Shown here in pieces: positions 15,008 to 27,870 of a stretch of 64,000 bases of DNA. The translations under genes and the position numbers were made by a program. Origin of the DNA: Onchocerca volvulus (taxonomy: Eukaryota > Nematoda > Chromadorea > Rhabditida > Onchocercidae). The notes under the pieces are model-generated. The model made no database searches. It was given only the letters and a program-made list of their open reading frames with translations, and was not told the origin of the DNA. Each line of letters begins with the position of its first letter. Position 1 is the stretch's first letter. The stretch lies in the NCBI GenBank assembly GCA_000499405.2, contig HG738138.1:23899097-23963096 (forward strand), in the 5' to 3' direction.

Positions 15008-15968
15008 ATGTATGACAAGATGGAACAAAAAAAAAGAAAAAAAAATTGGAAAATAGAAAAAAAAAAAAAAAAACAAAACAAAACAAACATTTCTTGCAAA
15101 TGTTCATATTCATTGAAAGCATTCACGTGTATATGACTGATGCCTACATTATAGAATAACCTGAAGGAAGAGATTTGAATTTTTGAATTTAATTTAAGAA
15201 TAAAATTTTCAATTTCTGCTCAAAAATTTCTTTTTTGTAATTGCTGAATCATTTTATTCCTGTTTTTTCCTCTTTTTTCTTATGTCATCAAGAATGCGAA
15301 TTAAAATAAAAGGATCAGTTTTGAAATTATGTCTCAAGTCATATTTAATTTATTGATTTCTCTAATTTTCCCTCTCCCTTCCACCCATCTCGTTCCGGTT
15401 TTTCTTATCTTGATTTCATTGATTTCTAAATTTAGAAAAAAAAAAGAGGAAAAAAGAAAAGACAACAGTTTGATGAAAATTAAAATAACTAACAGACGGC
15501 GAACATTATAGGTTAAATTTTTCGGTATTTCGGTAACCGATTGTCCAACACAGCAGCATTTTGGTTCATTTATAATTACTTTACAGCTACATCCACGTTC
15601 CACACGACAAACTTTCTCATACCTTTAAAATAAATTTATTTTATTTCATTAAAAAAAATTTTCTAAATCTTATCCAAAAAAATTTACATTTAAAAAATTA
15701 TAAGATTTGTTGGAAATTGAAATAAAATTTAAAAAATTTAATATGAAATGGAAATATTTCTTATATAAACTGATGGTATCATCTTCTTCTATAGATGTAA
15801 ATATATGCATATGTAATTTTACGATAAAAAATATCAAAACAGTATTATTGAAATTGAAAATGAAATTTAAAAAAATTTTGAGTAAAAATTTTGATACCAT
15901 TTCAAATCTTGAGCAATTATACCATTAAAAAGTATAAAAATGATAAGGACTGAAAGAAAGTAATGCAT
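8668..15968 (-). CDS. fshr-1: Leucine-rich-repeat GPCR of glycoprotein-hormone-receptor type, complete
   Basis: Cell-surface receptor of the LGR family (FSH/LH/TSH receptor-like; C. elegans FSHR-1 type). Seventeen exons: 15898-15968, 15494-15622, 15089-15160, 14707-14781, 14521-14595, 14053-14268, 13814-13888, 13374-13542, 12738-12971, 12423-12586, 12062-12216, 11256-11436, 10943-11108, 10534-10723, 10125-10311, 9021-9225, 8668-8823. All phases agree and give 839 aa. Residues 1-19 are a signal peptide ([19 protein letters not shown]). A Cys-rich LRR cap follows, then LRR exons of 72, 75 or 216 nt, as in vertebrate LGRs. The hinge has TYPYHCC, a basic linker and [13 protein letters not shown]. 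The seven-helix domain (about 427-720) has NPFLY in TM7 and FYPIN. The tail is Ser/Thr-rich. Odd points: TM3 ends Asp533-Met-Cys where the family has Glu-Arg-Trp, and the 216-nt exon lacks an AG acceptor. Family assignment is firm; the tail exon order is less so. Confidence 0.93.
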
Positions 15969-16010
15969 AATCGTTCCATCTCATGCGGTATCAAACACTG
16001 CATAAAGCTG
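15969..16010 (-). promoter_or_regulatory. Possible spliced-leader or 5' UTR acceptor of the LGR gene
   Basis: On the minus strand AGCTTTATGCAG ends at plus position 15998, giving a 29-nt leader before the start ATG (15966-15968). The start was chosen because it opens a clean signal peptide, and an in-frame stop lies just upstream. Whether this AG is a trans-splice site or belongs to a 5' UTR intron cannot be told from sequence. Confidence 0.4.
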
Positions 16011-18145
16011 TGTATCAGTGATAATATTGCATGCAAAATGCTTTATCACTTCCATGACCTTAAAAGTTGTGATAAAATTTGTGAAAAAATACTTTTTTGG
16101 CCTGAAAAAGTGGCACAGATAAAATAACCGAAAATGGAAAAGGAAAGTGAACTAATACACATTTCTATTTTTTTTCTGGTTTTTTCTTTTTTTTTTCTCT
16201 TTTTTTTTGAATTGATAAATTGTGTTGTAAATAACTGCATGATAAGAAGTCGAAGGAATCATTTATTATCGTATTAAATTCATTCTATGTATATTTTAAA
16301 TTTAAGCAAATTTGTTCCAATCAAATGACAATTTTACATGACAATTCATGACGATATTCTTAGATTCATGAAAATTGTCATTTATTAATATTTATTCCAT
16401 GAAGTAGAAAGCAATTAAAAGTAATTTCAAAAATATAAGTTAAAAATCTAAAATATTTTCGAAAAGAAATAAAATTAAATGTCGTAAAAACAGAAAAATA
16501 AAACGCACTATTATCGTGAGCATTCCACAGACAACATTTAAAAGAATTGGTATTTTTAGCTCTTTTCAAATTTAAAATTATCCGCTTGAAAATGTTAATT
16601 GGTATGTAATTGCTAAATATTTAAAACAAAACAGTCATTTGAAAAAAAAAAAAAGTCGGAAACAGGAAGACGGAAAAGACAATGATTATTTTGAGGATTT
16701 AGAACAGCTTAAACTTTCTTTTGAAGTATCTAAATATTCCAAATTGGTATTTAAAATAACCTAATACAAAAAAAAAAAAAAAATTTCTGAAACATCCTAA
16801 AAGTTTATTCAAGCGTTTATTTCGAAATATTTCACTTTTTCTTTCGCTGTCACATAAAATTCGCTTAAAAAAGTAATGATACGCTTCTTTTTTTTTTCTT
16901 TTATTGCTTGCTAAATACCATAATTTTCTCAAAGAATTTCATTGGAAGATGACAGGAAGAAAAAAGAAGAAAAAAAAAGACAAAAAAAAAAAAATGAATA
17001 CCTCCTTAAATCGCTATTGTTATTTTTAAATTAAGTAAGCCATTCTGTTATAATAAAATTAACCAAACTGTTACGGAAAATCGATTTAGTCGTTTTAAAA
17101 TTTCGCAAAAATTTTGTGAACAAACAAAAATTAGTCAGTATCATGCGACACTCATTTGGTGAAAAGATTGATGATACAATACACAAATTTTGACATATGA
17201 CCTTTTCCAAATTTTTGATGATGCCATTAATTCAGCAAATTAGATGAAATTGTTTCTTACATTCTATCGGTTTTGTCTCAAACATTTTAATCTTTAATTG
17301 ACTAAAAGAATCAAAAAAAAAAAAAATGACAAAAAAGCAATAATTTCTATTTCCGATATCAAATTAAATCAATATTTATGTCTTTTGATAGTTCATATTG
17401 TTTAATGAAAATTTAGGGAATCTTTCGTTTTCTTTTTTTTCTCGTTTTAAAAGTCAAAATATTTTTGCATTTATATAATAAATGGGTAAACAGGCACTAA
17501 TATCGAACAAAATAGTTGAAACATAATGTTGAAATGCGAAATATCGATTTTTTCTATATGATAGAAAAATAAATAAAGTTTTTATCGACTTCATTTACTG
17601 CTTTTCTCGTAATTAAAGAAAAAAACGAAAAAGTTTATAGCAACGAAAATAACAATAATAAATAGTTAGCAGAAGAAGATAAGAGAGTGAAAGAAGTTAA
17701 AAGCAAAAATTTGATAATTCAGAGGGAAGCAAAATCATTGACAAACATGTGTCAAAGTATTGGTTGGGAGGGTAAAAATCAATCAATGAATCGAAATGTA
17801 TACATATAAATCATGATTAAATTTATTAGAGCATATATATATATATATATAGGTGTCACTGAGAGATGATTGGCGGTGCTTATTTAATAAGTTTGCATTT
17901 GTTTGGAATGTTGTTTGTGTGACAAAAGATATGACAAGTTTAGTGACATAGTACAGTGATCCATCTCATTCTCGATATTAACAACAAATTTTAAAAAAGG
18001 AAAACAAATTGGAAGAGAAAAATAAATCAAAGATTTTCAAAAATTTTCTGTCTTTATTCAAACAAAAATATACAATAACAGTCCGGTTGTAATGTGATGA
18101 TATTACTAAATTAATGACAATAGGAAGGTGATTAGTTTTTTTCGC

Positions 18146-18176
<31 letters not shown>

Positions 18177-18890
18177 TGCTAATTTTACTTTTCCATTTAT
18201 TTTATTCTTTTATTTTTTCGTTTCCATCCATCTTGTTCTTCAAATGTAAAGATGAAAAAAATGGAAAATGTGAAAAAGAGATTAAAATTTGCTTTTTTTT
18301 TTCCATTGTTTAGCGTGTTTAATAAAGTAATTTACAAATTTGTTATTTTATTGATTTTTTTTCTGACTAAATCAAAGCAATATTTCATAAAATTAAAAAA
18401 TTTCGAAATTGAGAATGCAAGTTCTTCTTTCCTTTTTTCTTTCTTGTTTTTAGAATTTAAACAACAAAGATCGTTCAATTATATGCAACAAAATATTATT
18501 TCAATATTGCTCGATCAAATTATTTATACTCTTGAAATTTTCTAATTTCTAGATATATTTACAATTTAATCAGAATAAGAGGATCATTTCTGTGCAATAG
18601 CTTACTAATGCTTCTTGCTGGGAATCATTAAAAGTAGTATCGAGAAATTCGATAATGCTCCAAAATGAGATCATCGATTAATTTCCAAATATAATTATTA
18701 AATATGAGTATTCGAATCAATCGAATCCATTATCATTTTTTAAGAATTATAAATTTTGCAATTCAAGAATTAGAAATTTCAAAACATTGTAAATTGGAAA
18801 AGATAATGGAATATATAAATCTGTAATTCAGATATAGAAAAGGAAGGAAGCAATGAAATCTACACATTTCAAATCATTATTCATCCTTTT
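16011..18890. other. Upstream region of the LGR gene, no gene seen
   Basis: About 2.9 kb of AT-rich sequence with many A/T runs and an (AT)10 microsatellite at 17832-17851. ORFs at 16046-16932 (-) and 18128-18545 (+) are built of Lys, Phe and Ile codons from homopolymers and show no splice or family support. This probably contains the receptor promoter. No specific element can be named. Confidence 0.4.
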
Positions 18891-18894
18891 ACAG

Positions 18895-19336
18895 GTATTA
18901 GCAAAAGATCCGAAAACGGGAAATGGATCGATACGGAAGATGAAATAAAATGGAAGATTGCTCGAAAAAACGAATTTAATTTTTCTTTTCGAATTCTTTG
19001 ATAGTCAGCAGATTGGAATGATTTCGAAGCTATGTTTGAAAACGGTAAATTGGATGGATTATTTCAACAAAATAGGCAAAGACCAAAGAATACATCACTT
19101 CGTTCACTGATCATGTAAAATTAATTTAAATCACAGCAATATATCAGAAGAGATCCGTTTATAATGGTCAACTTGCAAATGAACTTGCCATCAATTCAAC
19201 TCTTTCGATTTTCGTACTGTTCACACTGTTCTTCATTTGTTACATGTTGATCGATTGGTTTCCAATTCATTTCTTTCATTTTGCTATGAAGCTTCAGAAT
19301 CTTTCTCTTCGCCGGGACTTATCGATAAATTTCTAA
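18895..19336 (+). pseudogene. Broken coding-like fragments, family unknown
   Basis: After an acceptor-like TTTTACAG at 18894, a plus frame reads SKRSENGKWIDTEDEIKWK, then meets TGA and TAG (about 18999-19004). It continues in the same frame as WNDFEAMFENGKLDGLFQQ and stops again near 19118. A different frame from 19130 to the stop at 19334-19336 encodes a 68-residue stretch with a strong membrane segment (STLSIFVLFTLFFICYMLI). The codon composition is richer than the surroundings. The in-frame stops and frame change suggest a decayed gene. A real gene with introns I cannot place is the alternative. Confidence 0.3.
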
Positions 19337-21581
19337 ATTTTAAAGTATAATTTATTCTTTGATCTTTACAGGTTTCAACTCTAATCGATTATCAGAGTTA
19401 ATTAATAAGTTTTGAAACTTGAGATTGATTTATGAATTTATTTTTAAATATATTTGCTATAATACATATTTTCCGTTTATTGTTTGATCAATATCTTTCA
19501 GAATACGAAGAATATTCTCTAAATTTGAACAATTTTTTCTCTACATTTAAGATATCATAACTTTTGTTTGACATTTATTTCAAGAATTTCATAGACACTT
19601 CAATTAATCTGAAAAAGAATAATAATATGTAGTAATAATATGTAAGATATAAAAATTTATTTAAGTCTTTCTATTCTCAAGTAAATATTTAAGTTAATAT
19701 ATACTGAGATTATCAAGTTGTCCAAGTTCATCATTTACATAAATTAGACAAAATTACAAAAAATTCTGAACATTTTGACTTTTTGTGTTCAACAAAATCA
19801 TTACGAAAATCTTTTTTAAATAAGTTCCGATTTTCTTAGAAAGTTGCAAGAAAAAGAAAAATTCATACGAATGATTGCTTAAATTTTCGGATCAAATTAA
19901 CATTTTTCGGAATTAACAGATTTTAAAAAAACAAGATTAAATAAATTTTTAGACAGAATAGAGCTAATTTAAAGAAGATTACTTTGTTGAACTGAAAATG
20001 TAAAGGATTTTTTACGATATTGGAAATTATTATGAATTTTAAATCATTTAATTTAGATTATCGCTTGATACTGAAATAAATGATTCCCAGCTATATTTTG
20101 GCATCGCTTGTCGTAATTATTTCCTTCATTGTAATAAATTTATCAAAATTTCGTAATTTAAAAAATTTTGAAATTTCGATTGTATAATTCGGGATATTCA
20201 AAATTCGATGAAATAAATTTAAGGTGAACTATGGAAAAAATTTTTATTCTTGTTGTATAATAAGAATAATAAACAATTTAAAATTTCATGCTTGTAAAAT
20301 TTTTGTCTTTTAAATGTAAGCATTAACATTTAATTGATACGAAAGTATAACATTGTAATAATTAATAATTATGCTAAATCCTTTTTAAAATTCAGTGCTT
20401 TTACATTTTCCTTAAATTGCTTAATTATTTAATGCGAATTGTTTAATCATTTAATTTGAATCGTTTAATTGTTTAATTTGAATTGGTTGATCATCTAATT
20501 CGAATCATTTGCTTACTTAATTTGAATTACTACTGTAATAAAAAAAATCCAATTGGCAAAAAAATATATAAACAACAATAATATTTAGAGAAATTTATAA
20601 TGAACAGAAGGTTCGCATAATTTCGCATATGTGCAAGCCAAGTGATATTTTACGTTGAAATTGATGTCACTTCTTACGTACGTTATACTTTTACGTACGT
20701 CAGTGTTGACATTATCATTCAATACTTTCAATTGTTAGGTTTAATATTAATTTAAATTTATATAAAAACTAAGTATAGAATATGCATTAAATAAAACGAA
20801 AAATGTTTTATGACATATTTTTCAAAGTTACGTCAAAAAAAAAAAAAAAACTAAAAACATGCAGGTGATAATGATTAATCTTTTAGTTCAGATAAAGCTC
20901 ATTGGTCCAAATCGAAATAATTTAATTAGCTAGTAGATTAAATGAGATGATTTGCGATTTTTAATTAATTAAAAAACTTGAAAGTCAAATATAACGAACG
21001 TTTCTTAGCGACAATACAGAAATAAAACGCGACTTTGTAAAATAGAATGTATAAGACCATTTAGGAATTTCGATGACCTATAAAATGATTTAACTCTTAG
21101 TCTTCAAATTTCAAATAGTTCCATTGATTTTTTTATATCAAATTCAAAATAAAATATTTAGAATTATTAATTTGAAAAAGTCCATTATTTGATATGCATG
21201 GCGTGCATAATCGTTCTCAATTTTTTATAATTATCGATCTATCATTTCGATTAATACTATTATTTGCTGCCATTCTTGGGAAAATAAATTTTTCAAAACT
21301 GAAGAACCAAATTTAAATTCTTCATTCGTTGCAATTAATTCATATTGTCATAGTGATTGTTTTTGACTTCATTAAGCTTTCCAACTTGCCCAATTTTGAT
21401 AAGTTGGCATTTTTTTTTTTGATAAATTTGGACAGATAATAAGCTATGTTAGAGTTTATTAGTTCAAAAAATTTTCATACACAAATACAAGTAGATTATG
21501 CAAGATTAATCATTTCACAGACTAAGAATTTAATTCGAATGAGAGAGATCAGCAAGAAAATGAGAAATGAATTTAAACATT
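19337..21581. other. Intergenic AT-rich sequence
   Basis: No exon is supported. The sequence TTACGTACGT occurs twice within 30 bp at about 20675-20700. The stretch 20400-20525 repeats short phrases of the form aattgtttaatcatttaatttgaatc. The ORF at 21446-21637 (+) overlaps the last exon of the opposite-strand gene and is rejected. Confidence 0.4.
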
Positions 21582-24500
21582 TTAATGATATGCGTTTGGT
21601 TCATTTATCGTTTGATCATTATATTGTAAAAATGTAGGTGCTGTTGTTGCCGTATGTAGTGATGATGATGATGATGCTGATGGACCAGCATTTTCCTGTC
21701 TTGAACTCTTTTTTGACGCACGACGTTTAGTTTCTGTTAAATAACCACTTTTTATACGATCAACCTGTAAGAAAGCGAAAAACGTCTTCAAAAATATCGT
21801 AATAGTAAAGAATAGCAATATTGATTGCTTTTTTTTACAACGTGCAAAATCATGTAATTTGATTTTTCTTTTCTTTTTTTTTTTCCGATTGCTATATTAA
21901 GAATAAATCTTTTGTAAATTATATTATCAAGTAAAATATAAGGCAAGGATATTTTATTATTGATCGATTGATTTATGGAATATTTTTGAAAAATTAGAAA
22001 AAATTCATAGATAGCTTACGAGAAATGATAAGAGTACATTCCATGCTTGCAAACATTTACGTTTACCACGAATCGCTTCAGCTTTCGCAATTGCTTCTGC
22101 TAATGAATCGCCAAATTGATCCCACGATGAAGACATCGAACGTTCACACGTATTAGAATGCGTTGCACCCAATTGCATGCAGCGATCCTAAATCGCAAAT
22201 ACGACTCGAAACTTCAAAATAATGACGTGACGGAAATACGATTTGAAACTTGAAAATGATGACATTAAGAAAATCTAACAATATTCTTTTCTAAAATATA
22301 TAAAAATAATGTGTGACGAAAATCAGAAGACAATCGATTCGTCAATCAATGAACTGATCAGTATCAATTACTTTTCATCAGTTATTTGTATTAGCGGTTA
22401 ATCTTGGTTAAGAGAGAATCATTCAGTGCGCAGATAAATATTTACAAGATTTAAAAGAAAATTCATAATGACTGATTGTATTATTGATTGATTTATTGAA
22501 AAATTGAAATTTTATAGAAAAAATCTAGTATATTGAATTGAAAAATTTATTATTTGCATCCTTTTTTTACCTGTACAATTTTGGTCGAATTATGAATTTC
22601 TTGAAGTGCAAAATCGATAAGTTCTATTAAACTATTTGCATGTTCCTTGATATCATAACATTTGTAAGATGTGAAGCCATCAATAATTGAGGTTTTTCGG
22701 AACAATTCTTTTGCTACGGTATTTTTCGAAATTACATCTCTGAAAATTATTGAATCAAATATTTCCCCAAAATATTATTTCGAATGATTTTTAGATGAAA
22801 TAAAGCGTAAATAATGGACAAAAAAAAAAAAATTTAATATTATCAAAAAACTTCACCTTTTCCTTCCCTGTACGTCATTCATTCTCTGTCGTTACTTTTT
22901 TTTCTTTTTTTTAATTTAAGAAATTATGTCAAATGTAAGACATGGAACTTCCTTTTCAATCAAATAATTTTTGCGTAGTATAAAAGTAAATAATAACTAA
23001 ATGAAATTTGAAGATGAGAATGAAAGTTATAAACAAATGAGGAAATTTGATCTACGATCATATTTGATCTAAAAATGATCTGAATCTAAATTGTCAATAT
23101 ATGATAAGTTAAAATTGAAAGAAACAGTTTGCTCTGTTTAATTTAGATGAATAGGTCATTTTTAAAAAGTTTTTATGTATAACTGGAATTTACATGAAGT
23201 CACATTAATGTTGTATTTGCACTTAACGATCAGGCATTTAGTTTTAATGTAATTTCCAAGCTCTAGAAAATTAAGCTTGAGAGCTTCTAAAGTTTTCGCG
23301 AAATATTTTAAAATTGAGCTGTAAAAGTTGAAATTTAATTTAAATTTAAAAAAAATAATAAATTTCCATTAAACTCTGATATTTCATTGCACTTACTTAG
23401 AAGAATTTTTTGGCAAGTTACATAGAATTATAGCAGCTGTATATAATCAAAAATTTTTTTCTAACTTAATGCTTTAAATTAAAATTTTGAAATCATACCG
23501 AAAAATATTGATAAAAAAGTTGGATGAGCAACGTAGTCGTTGCCAACTTTGTTGCAATAAATGAATTTGATAGCTGAAAGCAAATTAAAAAAAAAAAAAA
23601 ATGAAATGAAATGGAATGAAATGAAATGAAATATCTATAAGAAAATAAATTGCTTTTCAAAAAGAAAAAAATTCTAAGTGACAACATTATTGAAACATCA
23701 TTTCAAATGTAAGTGTAATCATTAGTTTGCATGATTTTCAGCGTTGGCATAATTTTCGATTCAAAAAAAGTGATATAAGTTCGAAAGAAATAAAAAAGAG
23801 GAAAAAAGTAATTTCTACAGTAATCGGATAAAATATTTTGACCGCTTTTATAGACTATTAAAGTTATAAAATGCATTTATTATGGCAAAGTAAATTCATT
23901 TGCAGAAAGTCATTATTTGAGTAGAATTACTTTTTAAAGCTTTTATATACTATTCCGATTAATATATTAGTTACATCACGATGATAATATACTGACAAGG
24001 TTTATTGGTTTGTTTCTTCCTCTCCTAAACTTTTTTTTTTCTCAAATTTGATTTTTATTTTTGCAATTTCATGCTTTATAATGCAAAAGTTTAATTGATG
24101 CCTAAATTTGCTTTAAAAGAAAAAATTCATTTATTGAACATGAAATGAGAATGACATTAATTCTTTGAAAAGAGATATTTCAAGGAAAATTATTAGTTTG
24201 TTTGAAAAAAAAAAAAAAAGAAAAAACTATCTAAAAGTTGCCAATTAATTTTTTAATAATCATACCTCTATTCTATTGAAATCGCTTTACTTTTAATAAG
24301 TATAAAAGCGAATCAATTTCTTACTGTATTGATGAATAAAACGAAGAATACTTAACAATTCAAAACATTATTTCTTGAAAAAATCAATTTAATCAATCAG
24401 CTACTAATTAAAAAGAATAAAAGTAATTGATTTTATCCAATTTAAAAATCGACACTTTCCAAAAAAAAAACAAAACTTAGGTTTTCGAATTTCGAAATGC

Positions 24501-25915
24501 AAATTAGATATCAAATTTGATCTCTAAAATCGCCTATCGTATTTATTTACATTTCTTGCTACCTTATTGCTATTTTCTAAATTTACGCTAAAAAAGAGAT
24601 TTTAAATTATTTGAAACTTTTGAAATTTCAAACTTCTGATTGTGCAAACCTGGATAGCTGAAGTTGTTCAGCTAATTTATTCTCCGAATGACCAGTATCA
24701 ACGAACATATCAGTAATTAGGAGTGTTCGCTGATTAATTGATGATGAACTTGTTGAACTTTGATTGTAACGTTCTGAGGTCAAAGTTCCAGTAATTTCTC
24801 TCGTTTTCACCGGTAATCGATTCAGGATACAATTATCCTTGCTAAGACAACTATCGTTGCTATTTCTGCAAACAATTAAATTATTTCTCGTTAATTAATA
24901 GACATACACATATACAGATTCATGTAAACTAGATAATATCCTCGTTTATCTTCTAGTAATCTCATCTGAACCATTCTCGAAATAATTTCAATAAATTTAT
25001 TTTCTTCAAAGCCTAAGTTCTTTTTTTTTTTTTTTTTCATTTGTTCAAGCTATTGGTGAGAAAAAAAAAAAGAAGAAAAAGACTTTTGCTAAATGAAATT
25101 ACTTCACTTGGCATTTGTCCTATTCGGCTGTTCTTTATTTATTTTCAAAATTGGATGGGTATTAGCCAAAGCTATTTATCCTATTTTCAAAATGAATTTT
25201 TAAAAAAAAAAAAAAAAAAAAAAGAAATGAAAAAAGTGCAATACAGTCAGAGAAAATGCGAGAAGAATTCTTGATATATTCAATCCCGTCTAAGATCGAA
25301 TGTAAATAGAGAATAGAGCAATTATATGGAAGAAAAGAGTTTGTAATCATCCCATACAATCAAAAAATTCCACAATTTTTATTTACGAAAAAAAAAAAAA
25401 ATTTGAAATGGATTTTCGAAAATGAACGTTTAAAGGAGCATTACTGTGGTAAAAAGTGAAAAATGCACGGAAATGGGAAAATTACCAAAATAGAATTTTC
25501 TTTAAAAAAAGTATCATTTGCAATATCCTTAGCAGCAAAATTTTGGATATATTTCTACAAATAGAATATCATCCGATGTTCGATTGTTAACATCATATCA
25601 TAAAAAACTTTATGATCATATTTCATGATTTATCGTTATCAACTTATCATTTGTACTAATTTAAGCATTAAAAGATTGTAAATTTTTTCAATAATTTTCA
25701 CAAATAATTACTAACTGATTGTGATATTGTGGATGCGATGAATATTGAGGCGGAATTAACAATGAATCGCTGAGATGTTCAATGTGATGTCGCTGAAGTT
25801 GAGAATCGCTAAACTTTCTGTCGCATGTTGTTCTTGCGATGCCAGAGCCAGAGCTAATGCAATGGCTAGAGGCTAATTGCTTTTCAGATGGTAAAGGTAA
25901 ATAAATTTTCGGAAT
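21582..25915 (-). CDS. Unrecognised nematode protein, five exons, N-terminus incomplete
   Basis: Five in-phase exons on the minus strand: 25716-25915, 24650-24865, 22571-22739, 22020-22187, 21582-21764. Together they encode 311 residues ending EPNAYH and a TAA. Donors include GTTAGT, GTTTGC, GTAAAA and GTAAGC; acceptors are TTTCAG or T-rich TAG. The first half is polar, with Ser/Thr and Asn runs. The middle (KELFRKTSIIDGFTSYKCYD onward to KCLQAWNVLLSFL) is predicted helical with five conserved-looking Cys. The tail is basic then Ser-rich (TKRRASKKSSRQE, then Ser5). I do not recognise the family. No start Met is present in the first exon, so at least one 5' exon is missing from this model (see 26027-26098). 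Confidence 0.75.
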
Positions 25916-26026
25916 CTACAAAAAAAAAAAAAAAAAAAAAAAAGCTGTTCAAAGATCTCTCCATATATTAAACTTTTTTTTTGAAAAAAGCAATAAATAT
26001 AAGCTTGAAAGGTGACAAATTTTTAC

Positions 26027-26098
26027 CAGAAAAAATGTGATGACGTCAACGATAATGATGACGATAGTAATATTATTATTTGCTTTTATGTTAATTGA
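26027..26098 (-). CDS. Tentative upstream exon with a membrane segment
   Basis: A 72-nt phase-0 exon between CTACAG (acceptor) and GTAAAA (donor), 111 nt upstream of the 25716-25915 exon. It encodes a very hydrophobic stretch (NITIVIIIVDVITFFL) that would precede IPKIYLPLP in the next exon. If real, it makes the unrecognised protein a signal-anchored or secreted one. It lacks a Met, so a further 5' exon would be needed. The caution is that part of the run is simple GTCATC-type repeat, which can give hydrophobic codons by chance. Confidence 0.35.
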
Positions 26099-27689
26099 CT
26101 GTAGAATTCATTATCATTATTATTATCATTATTGAAAAAGTATGTTAAAATGATACTCTTCAAAAAAAAAAAAGAAATTCAAATTTTCAAAAATTAAAAA
26201 AAAAAAAATTGCAACGGAAAATATTTGGATGAACAAAAATGTCGCAATTATCCTAACATTTAACAGTTATTTTTAATTTTAAAACTGTTGACAATAGCAT
26301 GCAAAATATAAAATTTATTATTAAAAAAAAATTATAAAAAATTATAAAATTTTATTTTTTTGCATTCGTCATTTCAATATTCAATTTAATAATAAGTGAA
26401 TTAAGCATAAAATAGTTGAAATAAATGAATAATGTATTTTTTCTTTTTTTTTTCTTGTAATTGAAAATCGAAAAACGAATATAAAGAAAAAATTGAAAAG
26501 CAAATTAAGCAGAAATAAAATTAACAAAAAAAAGTGAAATATGATGAATTTTTCTTTCCAAAAATCATTATTTAATATAGAGATCTATTAAAAAACTTTT
26601 TATCTCCGTTAAAACTTTTATTTCAGCTTATTTATCACTGATATTTAAAAGAAACGATTTGATTGATATCACCAATATTGCATTATAACTATTTTGCACT
26701 TTTCATTGTTAAACTTACAATAATTCACAATTCTTTTCAAATAAATATGACCAATTCTATAAATGATCAAATAAATGAGAAAGTTTGTACTCGAAAAATT
26801 ACAAAATCACTTAAATTCGATTCGGATATCAACTTGAAAACTTTGTGATATGATTCGAGGCATTTATTCAATGATAAGTTTTGAAAGGAATCTTTAATAA
26901 TATGATTAGATGCATCTTGCTTATCAATATCATTGGATTCTAGTGAATTGAAAATTTTCCATTCAGAATCTTTCATATATTTTTACTAATTTTGTTAATT
27001 TGCAATAATACCAAGAATCGATCGAAGTGCTAACATCAAAAATAAATCGTAATTATTTGTTTCGTTTCCTTTTTTTTTTTTTTTTTCATAAAAACTCTAA
27101 ACATAGATTTTAATCTAAATTTTGTACAAGAATAGCATATATTTATGAAATTAAAAGCATATTTTATTTTCCCAACTAAATGGTAATAGCTGCCTAAATT
27201 AAAATTTAAAATATTTTAAATGATTTTTATTTCAATTGCTAACTATTTTGATTTATTATCAAAAACCTAAAATGCTTTATTTCAATTCAATTTGTTTTAA
27301 TATCTTAATTTAATATTTCTAACTTTTTCTTTTTTTCTTATTTATTTCTATTTTGGGAGATAAAATTCATCTTTGTTCGATTAAAGTATAAAATCGCTGC
27401 GTCTAATTCTTCCAGTTTTTCAGTAAACAATATTATCAAACATATATATATATATATATAATCAAATTGGTCCTAAAAAAAAAAAAAAAAGAAAAAAAAC
27501 AAAAGCATGCTCCACTGATGTGTTCCAAAAATGGAAAAAATGAAGAGAAAAACTACAAATTCTATTCATTTCTTAATAAATCATTACTTAATTGATTTAA
27601 TTGTACACATCTGATCTAAATTAATTATCAGAAATACACACAAACGTAGCAACTAAACAAATAAACAAATGTTTATTGATATTTTTAAT

Positions 27690-27870
27690 AAGTATAAATT
27701 ATATCAGAAATGGATATGTTAGTCGAAAATGAATAAATTACATCAGGATGTATTATATTGAAAAAAGAAATATTTAAATCAAAAATGGATGTACTATATC
27801 AGAAATACATTGTATATCGGAAATGGATTTATTACATTAGAAATGGATATATTATGAATATATGATTTCT
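27690..27870. repeat. Degenerate minisatellite
   Basis: Variants of atatcagaaatggatgtatta recur about six times (for example atcagaaatggatatgtta, tcaaaaatggatgtactat, atcggaaatggatttatta and ttagaaatggatatatta), with spacing of about 25 bp. No coding role is seen. Confidence 0.6.

Noticed and set aside
14832..15126. Overlapping minus-strand ORFs of 96 and 60 codons
   Set aside because: They are made largely of Lys, Phe and Leu codons from adjacent A and T runs, and they cover an intron plus part of a real LRR exon read in the wrong frame.
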